From Misgurnus anguillicaudatus (Eukaryota > Chordata > Actinopteri > Cypriniformes > Cobitidae): a DNA stretch of 64,000 bases. The DNA lies in NCBI RefSeq assembly GCF_027580225.2, contig NC_073339.2, positions 44,162,501 to 44,226,500 on the forward strand. Reading direction: 5' to 3'. Below are positions 46,323 to 57,119 of the stretch, piece after piece. How positions within the stretch are numbered: the first letter of the stretch is position 1; each line of letters opens with the position of its first letter. Position numbers and translations under genes: made by a program. The notes under the pieces are model-generated. The model worked only from the letters and a program-made list of their open reading frames with translations. It ran no database searches and was not told the origin of the DNA.

Positions 46323-46373
46323 AGTTTTCACATCCACACTTATTTGATCGCTTCATAGAGGAAGTACCACTTA

Positions 46374-46586
46374 CACTCTAAAAATGCTGGGTTATTTAAA
46401 AAAAGGGACAAGTCGAGCCCATTGGGTTGTAATTTAACCTATAGTGGGCTGTTTCAACCCAAAATGTTGGGTTGTTTTAATGGTGGGTCATATACAACCA
46501 TTATCTGGGTTAATTAAGCCCAACAGCTGGGCTTGTCCCCTTTTGACTCAATGCTGGGTTGAAAATAACCCAGCATTTTTAGAGTG
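46374..46586. mobile_element. MITE with CACTCTAAAAATGCTGGG termini
   Basis: CACTCTAAAAATGCTGGGTT pairs with AACCCAGCATTTTTAGAGTG exactly, 213 bp apart. The interior has GGGTT/AACCC words in both orientations. Very common teleost MITE. Confidence 0.93.
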
Positions 46587-48631
46587 CATGTGGTACTGCT
46601 TACCAAATAAAGCAGTCAAACATGTAATATATGGACCATTGGTTGAAGTCTCTGATGAATTATGAGGGCCTTACGGCAGCTATTTATTTTCCCAGCATGC
46701 ACTGCTGCTCTCTGCAGCCGTGCCAAACCCTGATTGGCAGACTGAAATATGCGCAAAAGCTTTATGCATAATTGAGTGTCATTTATTTATTTATTTATCT
46801 ATCTATTTTTTATTATTGATTATATTTTTGGCTGAATTGGATTATTTTAGAAGGATGTGACAGCTTTTACGTTAAGAATGTGATTAAAGATGAAATGACA
46901 GGAGAAATGGCGGGTTAGAGAATTGTGGGATACGCGCCGAGAAAAAGGGAGCAGAAAGGATGGATTACAGCTATCAATAATAGCCTTTCATATCTTTGCC
47001 TTACTTGCCATTACTTTTAACACACACCATTGCTCACACAAACACTCTCAAAGACACACACACACACCAGAGACTTGATCTTCCCGCTAGTCTTAATCAC
47101 ATTAAGGGGGCTGCAGGCTGTGGTGAGGTGTACAGTTACAGTACATGTATGATTTAAAGAGACTGACGTTTGGTGATGTTTGGCAATAACCTTTATTACT
47201 TGTAAACAAAACAGAAAGCAAAGGAAATAGACAGAATGAAGAGATAGTGTCCTTGTAATTAATTTGAACGTATAACTTTTTTTTTTGGGATCCCTAATAA
47301 CAAGATTTTTTTCCTGTTTAGAGCCAATTTGATTGGATAAAAATCTATGTGGTGCAGCATGAGTCATCAATGTTTTTGCCTTATTTTCTTTACTGTAAAA
47401 TGCTTTACAAGAATAAACAACACAAAATAGCAACAACCAATAAAAAAACATAAAAGAGATCTCTTTAATATCTGAATTATAGTTCACCCAAAAATGAAAC
47501 GACCGACGCGCATTCACGAGAGAGTGCGCTTCCAAAGTAGGACATAGCGTACGAGACTGGTGCTGTCATGACGAACATGGAAACACAGGCAGAAAATTGA
47601 TATTATCTTGTCTAATATCGAAATTCTTTGTCATTTTCTTTTAAACCACCATTTTAGATTTCTATTCACTGACTAGCATTTTGTTTTGCTCTTGGCACTT
47701 CAGCGTTCATCACGACACCACTTCATTCAATTCAATTGTATTTATATAGTGCTTTTCACACAGTGTTGTGGTTTAATATCTGCTCGGTCCCAGACAGGCT
47801 AGCTATTGCGGCATTAGTATATTACCTAGACGAGTTATGTGAATGCTTTGTTCCATACAGGCTAACTATTGCGAGATAAGTACATGCACTAGACATGTAC
47901 TAGACCATTAACAAGTCTAGTTAATTTAGTTTGAAAATTACTTTACTACAAACGTAAAGATTTAAAACAGCCAGAATATTTTCTAATATAACTCCGATCT
48001 GAAAACAAATCATATACATTGAGGATGGCTTGAGGGTGGGTAATCATTGGGTTATTTTTATGTTTGGGTCTCCTGCATCTTAGACATTTTTCCCGAGATA
48101 AAGACACAGAAATCTCACAAAAGTTTTTATTTTACGAGGTGGCAAATTTGTATTCATTCGTACGACCGCATTTGTACATTTTTGAACAATTTGCCCTTGT
48201 GACGTCGGGGTTGGGGCGCAGTTAGGGGTGGGGTTTCATTATTGTTTTTTTATGAAAATTGTAAGTTTTTGCATGATTAACTTAATATGAATTAACTAAC
48301 TCATAAATATGTACGAATTATTGTGAGATCATGCTGAAAGTTTCCTTTAGATATTCAGAAGAGATCTCAACAATGTCACAAACTGAATTTGCCAAGTCTG
48401 CATATAAAATGTAATATTATTGAAGATTTCAAATCGAGCTTAAATATTTCACATCATGTTTACACAAATCCAAATTACTGTAGATACATTTTACAGCTCC
48501 ATACTCTTAATGTACAAATGTCTCATTTGTTTCTATTTGTACATCAATTTTAAGAGAAACATCTTGAAACACAACTGAGTAGTACATTAACTATCCACCA
48601 AATGCACAACTGTTAATGTACCAAAAAAACC
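46587..48631. other. intronic sequence, no gene seen
   Basis: Around 47735-47775, TCAATTCAATTGTATTTATA then TAGTGCTTTTCACA is the complement of an L2-type LINE 3' end. About 48125-48340 is a remnant of the CTGATCTCACGA foldback family. The 172-residue minus-strand open frame at 47017-47535 is of low complexity at its end (CA-repeat) and has no recognisable domain; not called. Confidence 0.45.
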
Positions 48632-49130
48632 TTAAAGGGGCAATTTCACAATACTTTTTTAAGATGTAAAATAAATATTTGGTGTCCCCAGAGTACATAA
48701 ATGAAGTTTTAGCTCAAAATACCATATAGATCATTTATTTTAAAATTGAAATTTGTAGGTGTGAGCAAAAATGTGCCGTTTTGGGTGTGTCCTTTAAAAA
48801 GCAAATGAGCTGATGAAATTCAAACACTGATCGCAATGATGGTATTTGTTGCAATTGAAACTCAATTGTGCTGTGAATTATTTTCACTGTTTCTCTTTGC
48901 ACTAAATGGCTGTGCCGTGGTTGGATAGTGCAGATAAAGGGGCGGTATTACTATAATAAGATCTCCTTATGACATCATAACGAGAGCCAAAGTTCAATGA
49001 CCTAATTTTTCACGTGCTTGCGGAAAAACTAAGTTACTGTGTTGATCTTTTTCACATTTTCTGCACTGGTAACCCAATATTAGCACTTAAACATGGAAAA
49101 AGTCAGATTTTTACGGCATGGCCTCTTTAA
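48632..49130. mobile_element. TTAA-type MITE (GGGGTCATATTAT family), copy 3
   Basis: CTTAAAGGGGCAATTTCACA at the left, AAGATGTAAAATAAATATTT and AAGTTTTAGCTCAAAATACC inside, and GGCATGGCCTCTTTAA at the right follow the same order as the copies at 9443 and 11491. Confidence 0.85.
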
Positions 49131-50370
49131 AAAGCTTCACAACAGCGTAATTATGGTGCATATATTTCCAAAAAGCCTTGTAGTAAGGTGTTCTGTGACA
49201 ACCTTCTCGATATTTGTCTCGTCTTTTGTGCTGACACAACTGTCACAACTCTGAAAGGTCAAAATCATTACTCTGTGACACATGCCGACCTTTAAACACT
49301 GACGGAGCATCTTAACAGGATGGCGAGTGTTTGCACACGTGCGGGTTCGAACCCTCACAGGTAACGATATTTCTCTGTCATCTCTTTACTAATTGAATCA
49401 GAAGACAAACACAACAAATGAGAGATGCTGCAGGTGTTGACACGTAGAAAAGTATCACAGAGAGTCGGAGGAGAGGGATAGGGCACGGGAAGTGATATTA
49501 GCTAGTTAATTGCTTCAGAAAAGGCCATGGCATTACAATGACAAATATCACCAGCTGTGTCTCACCTTTTATGAATTCGAAATATTAATGTATGCGCCCA
49601 ATCGCTTTCTTTGCAGAAACTCACGTCTGACTGACCGATCTGTGCTAGACTACATACTGGATTTGTGCACTTCGGTACTTCAAGTCTCAAACCTTTATAC
49701 TTTTGCAAGTTTTTTTTTGGCAGTATAAAGATATTTATTAAGAAAAGAAATGTTCAAGCAAACACATATCTAAAATAAAAGTTTTTTTTTAAAGCAATGA
49801 TATTAAATGGAAACCAAATGCAGGCTTCTCCTGGATGTTAGATGAGGTATCAAAAACGTGTACACAATTACAGTTTATGCAAGCTACACATCAGTATCTG
49901 TGTGCCCTGGGTCTCGAACCAATGACCTTTGCATTGCTAATGCAATACCGATTGAGCTTTGTCCATAAGCATTATAGTTTAAATGTGTATAGTGTATATG
50001 GGCATGCTTATATTTAATGTTTATATATACATTGTCTGCCTTAAAGCAACACAATCCACATCTAACTTCGTAATTTAACATAGATGTAAAGAGCCTAGAT
50101 GGTGCAGGAGCTAAATTGTTTTTTGGGGGTTTATATTTAAAATTCTGTGCACATTTACAGTGTCTTGGACGTCTGCTGTGACATAAATTTAGAGTTCTGC
50201 GCTTTATGATTTCATTTATGAATATCTGACTCATGGCTGACTGCATAATTAAAATGATTTATACAATGTGTTTCATTGCACAGTTACTCCCAAACGGGAA
50301 TCTCATTTGAGATGCAAAAGTAGTCTCAACCAGTTTAAGATAAGATTATTAATTGTGTGTCTCCCTGCAG
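49131..50370. other. intronic sequence before the linker exon
   Basis: Holds an antisense SINE head at about 49885-49965 (CCCTGGGTCTCGAACCAATG, then ACCTTTGCATTGCTAATGCA). No other recognised feature. Ends in CTCCCTGCAG. Confidence 0.45.
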
Positions 50371-50454
50371 AAACCTCCACGCCAGTTATGGAGACATCGA
50401 AACCCACTCGGCCGTCTCCTTTGGAAACCAGCACCACCCAGAAAACCAGTCCAG
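50371..50454 (+). CDS. nrp2: neuropilin-2 exon: b2-MAM linker
   Basis: 84 nt, phase 1 to phase 1, acceptor GTCTCCCTGCAG, donor GTTTGAT. It encodes a Thr/Ser/Pro-rich spacer (ETSTPVMETSKPTRPS, LETSTTQKTSP) with no Cys. Such linkers between b2 and the MAM domain vary in length and are likely O-glycosylated; human NRP2 has a longer, more acidic one with two Cys. Placement rests on frame, symmetric phases and position rather than on similarity. Being symmetric, it could be skipped without a frameshift. Confidence 0.85.
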
Positions 50455-50584
50455 GTTTGATCTTATTTTTGCACATTGATTCGGCTTAGGTGAAAGGTCA
50501 CAGCTCCGTTTATCTCGAAGCACTGTTAGCTGTCCAGAGCTAATAAATATTAATGTAAAGGCATTGATGTGTTTCATTCGTCAG

Positions 50585-50746
50585 TAACCAGCGCAGCGTT
50601 GCCGTCTCACAAAGGGCTGTGCGATTTTGAGCAAGGATTGTGCGGTTGGACTCCCGACCTGGATTCCGACCTCAGCTGGGTTCTTCACAGCTCCAGCAAA
50701 ACCACAGCCTTGGGCCAGAGTCAAGATCTCTCTATGGGCTCCAACA
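50585..50746 (+). CDS. nrp2: neuropilin-2 exon: start of MAM domain
   Basis: 162 nt, phase 1 to phase 1, after TTTCATTCGTCAG and before GTAAGTA. It encodes VTSAALPSHK and then the MAM signature GLCDFEQGLCGWTPD with the first two domain Cys, and DSDLSWVLHSSS. The MAM (c) domain holds the ligand-binding modules away from the membrane and takes part in receptor association. Confidence 0.95.
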
Positions 50747-51241
50747 GTAAGTAATACACACACACATGCACACATTCGCTGGTCTGATCTAAGCTCATAG
50801 CTAAACTATAATCTCAAACTGATCTCGGCACACTCGTGTGACCCGGCACGCTGGTTTCCACATGCCAGCCGCTTGAAATCCAGAGCAGGAAAATGGGATG
50901 AACGCTCAGCATGCTGTCTCTCCATCTCTGTACTTCACAAACGCTGCCACAGTCCTATTTCTGTCCCATGACACATGACAATTAGAGAAGTGCAAAACAT
51001 GGCAGTAAAGACAGAAATGATCTTGAAATGCTAAAATCATCATTGTTTGATTAATCGCGTCGCAGATTACTACGAATCCCTAATTGCTTTTATAAAATAG
51101 CGGCTGCGATATAATTAAATGAAGTTAATGTTCAATAAGTAAATGCATTAACCAAAAATTATTATCACGTAAAACAATTCATTGTTGTGTAAAGTAGGGC
51201 TGTGTGATTAATCGTAATTGATTTTCGATTACAATTTTTCT

Positions 51242-51800
51242 TTAAAGAGCACCAATGGTCCGATTCACGATTTTACATTTCCTTTGTTGTGTAAGGGTGT
51301 ATTAGTACATGCTAACAATAAGGTACAAACCCAAAAGTAAGCGATGATGCGAGTTATCGTCTCCAACGTAAATCTCTTTTGTTGGACTACAACAAACACA
51401 CAGATTGTAGGCAACAGTTAACTTACTGGGATTGGTGATGTAGACAAGACCAACATTATCATAATTCCTGCCGCTTCGGACTCACAGCCTGTAAGTTAAC
51501 TCCTGTTAGCATTGCATTGTGAGCGAATCTTTCAAACGTGGTAAGGAGCGTTTCCGATGGACGTCAGAGGTATTCAGACCAATCACAACGTACAGATTAG
51601 CTGGCCAATCAGGGACACAGAGCTTTTCAAATCGATGAGTTTTGTACAAAATCAGTGCGTTTCAGGAAAAGAGTGAAATCTTGAGCTATAAAAACGTACG
51701 GTATGTAAAAAATTATGTGTTTTTTAACAATAAACCACGCAAATACATTGTATTATACCAAATAACATTCTTTTTAGTAATGAAATAGGTGCGACTTTAA
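51242..51800. mobile_element. TTAA-type MITE (TTAAAGAGCACC termini) beside a hAT left end
   Basis: TTAAAGAGCACCAATGGTCC faces AATAGGTGCGACTTTAA as imperfect inverted repeats with TTAA tips. Just upstream (51199-51240), TAGGGCTGTGTGATTAATCG is a hAT-like left terminus whose partner end I cannot find, so this MITE may have landed in a hAT fragment. Confidence 0.65.
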
Positions 51801-52093
51801 ACTATAACAAAAAACAAGTAAATCGAGGTAAAATTATTATTATTACGCATTGTGTTTCTTACGTATTACGTAATCACGTCGAAAGTGTGAAATGCACACA
51901 TTTTAAACAATAAAGTGACACAAAGATGTTAGTATCATTACACATACAACAACGTCGAAACAGTTCTCTTTTTTTCCACACTTGTAAACACTCGTGAGGT
52001 AGTTTCGCATACATCATGCAAGACCTTTTCGACGTAGCACGTATACATAAGGTGGTGCCTCACATGACTAGTGCAATATGAAAAGTTGTGTTT

Positions 52094-52463
52094 AAAGGTG
52101 CAGTGTGTAATTTTTAAAAGGATCTCTTGACAGAAATGCAAAGTAATATACAAAACTATATTTTTTAGGGGTGTATAAAGACCTTTTTATAATAAACCGT
52201 TATGTTTTTATTACCTTAGAATGAGACGTTTTTATCTACATAAATTGAGGGTCCCCTTACGTGGAAGTCGCCATTTTGTGCCGCCATGTTTCTACAGAAG
52301 CCCTTAATGGACAAACTTTTTTTTTACTAAGTTGTCTCCAATGATGACATTTTTCCGGTGGTGGCTATCATAGCTTTTCTATGCGTTTCAAAAGCGATGG
52401 TTGGTTGCAATTTGCAACCTTACCACTAGATGCCGCTAAAATTTACACACTGCACCTTTAAAA
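52094..52463 (+). mobile_element. TTAA-type MITE, complete copy 2
   Basis: TTAAAGGTGCAGTGTGTAA at the left pairs with TTTACACACTGCACCTTTAA at the right, with TTAA at both tips. Interior as in copy 1: GTGTATAAAGACC, CGCCATTTTGTGCCGCCATG and ACTAGATGCCGCTAA. Confidence 0.9.
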
Positions 52464-54090
52464 GTACTTTTATTTTTGTGAAAATTAGGTCCACTAAAGT
52501 CCACTATATGGAGAAAACAATGGAATGTTTGACTAAAAAAAAATTTTTCTCGCTCGACTGAACAAAGAAACACATAAACATCTTGAATGACATTTTGTGG
52601 AGTATTCCTTTAAATATCTGTGTTAAATAAATTGTATTGCATTCGCGAAAATAATTGTGATCTTGATTTTTCCCATGCTTATGTATATATGTATTGTCAA
52701 TTGCATCATTGCCTTGTTATGTGATTAAGATATTTTTTATTGTGCATGTAAGGAACATGGCAAACTTTGCAATTTTAACACTTGGAGATTCAAGACCCTT
52801 TATCAAGTGTTAGTTATCATTTCCAGCTGTCGTGCCGAAGAAGGGTCAATCTAAGTATATACTAAGTATTGATTCAAACATGTAGATTCAGGTGGATTTT
52901 CAAATGTCTATGTACATTCATCCTTCAAGAGATCATTGTTTATATATTGTACTTTGGATCAAAGATGGATTTATTTTTAACAAAACACGTTCGCTGTTAT
53001 CCTTTCTTTATTTCATATTTAAGAAGTTAACAGCATTTTACCCTAAACCTGTTTTAAATGTATTGCCTCGGATACTTTAAACGCTCTCACTGGAAGATTT
53101 AACAACCAACGTCGACAGCTGGAAAGCGTTACAAGCTGTTTTTGACAGTTCTCAATGTGTTTAATGCTCCTGGAAGCCAATTGGCTACGTGATCTGATAA
53201 AGTCGTAGGTCACACGCCACACTCTCGTCCAATAGGTTTGCCTACAGAGATGCTAGCCTCCACCATGTGCTCTCTTTTCGAGAACTGTTTAACCTTGAAG
53301 TGTCAAGAAAGATCATTCACAATTATAAAAGCGAGATAAAAGAATTCGCACCTGTCTCCCTGCTCTTTCCTCACTGTGGGCATCATTCCTTGCCCCCGCT
53401 ATAGAGATGTCAAAACGCTTTTTCGCGTTTCCGGCTTAGGGAACAGATGCTACGGCCGCCCTAAAATTGTCTACCGTCGCTCACAAATGACACTAATAGT
53501 AATGACAGGGTGCTTGACTTTTCCCACAATGACACACTTGACTCTTCTGTTTAATCACACAACATGTTGTTTAGATAAATGGGAAATGCACGCCACTTGG
53601 AAACGCAGTTCGGGTTCAGGAAGTGTGCAGTTGTTGCCGTCAGTCACCGGGTATTTGATAGGTCGGGCACACGTGCACGCTACATAAGCCAGACGGTTAA
53701 AATGTCACATGCTTAGCAGGAGTCCTTCCCATGAAATCTGTTGTAGGGGCTATGTAATGTGCAGTTACGAAGACTCGATCGAATATTGATCAGATACGTC
53801 TGTGGCTACAATGGGATGGGTCGTGACACAAACGGGGTCACAGATGTGTTCTGATAAGGGTTGAGGACAATTTTACCAAAATTATGCTGTTTTAGTTGAC
53901 AATAAATGTGTAAAGCAACATTATTTTTAAATTTTTAGTGCTTAAAGTTTGCACAGAAGACCACTAACCGCCACATGTCTGATGTTATTACCTGAAGGCT
54001 GTCCTTCAACGTAATGCCCAGCCGATGCGCGACCAACGACCACCGGATGAACCAGTTTAATCCGCTTACCCGCTTCCTATCCCTACCGTA

Positions 54091-54181
<91 letters not shown>

Positions 54182-54183
54182 TT
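52464..54183. other. intronic sequence with (AT)n tract, no gene seen
   Basis: Unique sequence up to ~54090 with no recognised coding. 53080-53700 has balanced composition but no neuropilin-like exon. The (AT)n tract follows. Confidence 0.45.
54094..54178. repeat. (AT)n microsatellite
   Basis: About 42 AT dinucleotides, immediately upstream of the L2-like tail. Confidence 0.95.
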
Positions 54184-54472
54184 CTCCCAAGGGTTTTTGT
54201 CCTTCTAGGAGTTTTTCCCACCGGGTTTTCTCCTAGGGGGTTTATTCGTCCCAGGGAGAGTCAGCCAACTTTGGCTTAACTTAGCACTTTACTGTATACA
54301 TTACATTATTAATACGCTCGCTTGTATGGTTTAACCTTGGCCGCTATATTCTACTTCTTATATTATCTATTGATTTTCTGTGTTCTCCTCTACATCTACT
54401 CATTTAAAGCTGCTTTGCAACAATTAACAATTGTGAAAAGCGCTATATAAATAAAATTGAATTGAATTAAAA
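54179..54472 (+). mobile_element. LINE L2-type 3' end, 5'-truncated
   Basis: TTCTCCCAAGGGTTTTTGTC leads to AGCTGCTTTGCAACAATTAA, CAATTGTGAAAAGCGCTATA, TAAATAAAATTG and AATTGAATT, the typical 3' tail of teleost L2-clade LINEs (stem-loop, AAAGCGCTATATAAATAAA). No coding part remains. It ends ~28 bp before the next nrp2 exon. Confidence 0.8.
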
Positions 54473-54499
54473 AAGTTGATTTTGTCTGCTACCTCACAG

Positions 54500-54759
54500 A
54501 TTTGGGCAACTATCTGTACATTGAAGCCAGTCCTGAGACTGTGGATAAAAAAGCTCGGCTGGTCAGTCCCAGTGTGGATCCGGACACCGGACCTATCTGC
54601 CTGATGTTCTCCTATCAGCTGGAGGATCATGGAACCCTGAAGGTTCTGCTGCGGATCAAAGATCAAGAGGATACCATCATATGGGCCCTTCATGGAGACC
54701 AGGGGCCCACGTGGAATGAAGGACGCACCATCGTACCTCGGTCTCCAAATGAATTTCAG
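54500..54759 (+). CDS. nrp2: neuropilin-2 exon: central MAM domain
   Basis: 260 nt, phase 1 in, phase 0 out, acceptor TGCTACCTCACAG, donor GTAAGCA. It encodes NLGNYLYIEASPETVDKKAR, LVSPSVDPDTGPICLMFSYQ with the third MAM Cys, GTLKVLLRIKDQEDTI, and WALHGDQGPTWNEGRTIV. All are standard MAM strand motifs. Only ~28 bp of intron separate it from the L2 tail, so the polypyrimidine tract is partly LINE-adjacent sequence. Confidence 0.97.
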
Positions 54760-54830
54760 GTAAGCAGTTCAAGGTTACATAACAACTTGCATAAAATGTA
54801 ATAAACCATTATATTAATTATAATGCAATA

Positions 54831-55207
54831 ATGTAATTTTTAAAAGGATCTCTTGACATAAATTCAAAATAATATACAAAGCTATATTTTTAGGGGTGTA
54901 TAAACACCTTTTTACAATGAACCGTTACGTTTTTATTGCCTTAGAATTAGACGTTTTTATCTACATACACTGAGGGCCCCCTTACCTGGAAGTCGCCATT
55001 TTGTGCCACCATGTTTCTACAAAAGCCCTTAACGGACAAACTTTTATTTACTAAGTTGTCTCCGACGATGACATTTTTCCAGTGGCGGCTATCGTAGCTT
55101 CTCTATGCGTTTCAAAAGCGATGGGTGAACAGTGGACTCAGCCATTGGTTGCAATTCGCAACCTCACCACTAGATGCAGCTAAAATTTACACACTGCACC
55201 TTTAAAC
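54831..55207 (+). mobile_element. TTAA-type MITE, copy 3
   Basis: Same element as at 52094, same orientation: GTGTATAAACACC, CGCCATTTTGTGCCACCATG, ACTAGATGCAGCTAA and a perfect right end TTTACACACTGCACCTTTAA. The left tip is eroded (GCAATAATGTAATTTTT). Confidence 0.85.
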
Positions 55208-55925
55208 TAACAGGGCAATTTCAAAAACAAACGTTTAACGCATGCGCATTGTATCAAAATGCGACTTACGCATACAATGTACATGCAGTTACAAACATCT
55301 GGCGGTGCGAAAACTATTCTGATGACGAAATTTGTGTTATACGCACGGTATGCAGACCCTTGCATATGCGTAAAAAAACGAACTATACCTCTAGCTTTAC
55401 TAGGAATCATTAATGCATTTAATAGTAATTATTTAATATTAATTTAATAAAATTCAGACAAATCAATGACATAGTCGGTAACATCATTATATTTCTATAG
55501 GATCTTTAATAAATAGTTACAACAATAATTAAATAAACACTTATTCAACTTGAAAACTAATTCATGTTGGAGTGTAACCAGGTGTGCCAGGTTTTCACTG
55601 CTAAACCTGACCAATTACTTCTTAAAACTAGCCCAAAACTAGTCCAATTGTGTTTCGAGGCGGTTCTCCTATAAAAATTGCGTTCTGGGCTAAAATCTGT
55701 GTTTTTTGGCAGGGTTAATATCGGGGCTAAATACCGCATTAAACCTCATAAACCTGTGGACATGAAAACAATCACAGCAACCGTATTAAAGTAGCCCAAT
55801 TTAAGGACTTGGCAATCCAGGTTGTAATCAACATGGCCACCAAGTGAAATGATTGTATCGATATCTTGAAAAATTCTGATTTACTTTGATCTCTTATCCG
55901 TCATATGATCTTTTTCGCCATCCAG
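55208..55925. other. intron before the last MAM exon, nothing recognised
   Basis: The start (about 55208-55400) is rich in GCATGCGCAT/ATGCGTAAAAAA words and may be another MITE, but I cannot pair its ends. The remainder is AT-rich unique sequence. Confidence 0.4.
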
Positions 55926-56019
55926 GTTGTAATCGAAGGGTATTTCGAGGGCCCCAAGGGTCACATCTGGATCGACAACATCCATATGAGTGTGAACACA
56001 CCGTTGGAGGAGTGTACTC
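55926..56019 (+). CDS. nrp2: neuropilin-2 exon: end of MAM domain
   Basis: 94 nt, phase 0 in, phase 1 out, between TTCGCCATCCAG and GTAAGTG. It encodes VVIEGYFEGPKGHIWIDNI, HMSVNTPLEECT: the closing MAM strands (IEG...G.I.IDNI) and the fourth Cys. Human NRP2 ends this domain in the same way, with PLENC followed by the juxtamembrane SAFA segment. Confidence 0.96.
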
Positions 56020-57119
56020 GTAAGTGTGAACATTCAATTGTCGTCTTGTCTCTCACCCTGACCAGTTTTGTCCTTGTACCCATGTACTCATGTCCTTGTA
56101 TTTTTATATTCATTTATTGCTCAAAAAATGTTGATTGATTACCTGAATTAAATCTTAGTGTGAACAGGTTTGACTGTTATCAATAGCCAAACCAACATCA
56201 AATACAAAGGCAGCCGTAAAGTGCACACTACATATCATAGCGCAGTTTTGGTGTTTTTGTCCTTTCATAGGCACATTTGCCCCAAGCGTTGGTTATTTTC
56301 TGAACGTGAGTCTGAGCAAACCTAAAGCAGCAGTCGCAGTCAGCTAGCGTCTCTCAAAATAGATTTTATTACTGTGAAAGGAGAACACGCGCACCAAATA
56401 ACGCTTCTCATTGTTTGCCATCAAAGGCGAATTGCAAAATCAAATCTAGGCCGTTGATGCCCCTGGGTCCAGACGCTAATCTATGTTTCATTATTTCTCC
56501 ATCACTTCTTTTTCTGTGTTTGTAAACAGGAATTACTTGACAGGCTGTGTATTTTGCAGAAGGATCTTTATTCTACAGAAGCTTTGGTTTAGGGTTTTGT
56601 AGAGATCAGAACATGACCATGTGCTCGCCGCCGATCCGATTCCCAGGATGTTACGCGAAACCCCGATTTAGTCATTTTTGGCTCCCGGCGTGGACGGTTG
56701 GCTCTCAAAGAGCCGATGGGACCGGGTTCATTCTGAATCCAAAAGTTGGAAAGCTCCCGAGTCCGTGTTTTGCCATACGCCTGCTCTGAGTCCTCCCAAA
56801 GCATGCTGGGAGCGTTCTTATCGACCCGTGCAGTTGGACTTACATACACGGCGATCTTCATGGCTCTCGCCAATACGAACTCCCAGAGCTCACAGCTCTT
56901 CATCTATTTCTAATTGTTTGCTATTCAAGAATGCGAAGTCTGTATGGGGGATGAGATGATTAAGTATGTTTTGTTTCTGTAGCTCACTTGGTAGCATTAG
57001 CGACGCAAAGGTCATAGGTTTGATTAAAGGGGACACACATACTGATCAAAAATATGTGCAGTAAGTTGGTTTGGATAAAAATGTCTATCTGATGCATAAA
57101 TGTAGATGTCAGTAAAAGT
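56020..57119. other. intron after the MAM domain, first part
   Basis: 56520-56960 is a balanced-composition block with a long open frame (56547-56789) but no known domain; see findings. 56983-57110 is a SINE. No other exon is supported. Confidence 0.45.
56983..57110 (+). mobile_element. tRNA-derived SINE
   Basis: TGTAGCTCACTTGGTAGCAT and GGTCATAGGTTTGATT are degraded A and B boxes; ACACACATACTGATCAAAAA, GGTTTGGATAAAAATGTCTA and TGATGCATAAATGTAGA follow as the usual tail. Confidence 0.8.

Larger units (their letters stand above)
44433..46373. other. intron after b2, first part
   Basis: No exon seen. Contains the MITE at 45259-45426, a SINE at 46067-46195 and a CT microsatellite. Confidence 0.45.

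Noticed and set aside
47017..47535. 172-codon minus-strand open frame
   Set aside because: No recognisable domain, no splice or homology support, and the end is translated CA-repeat; a chance frame in an intron.
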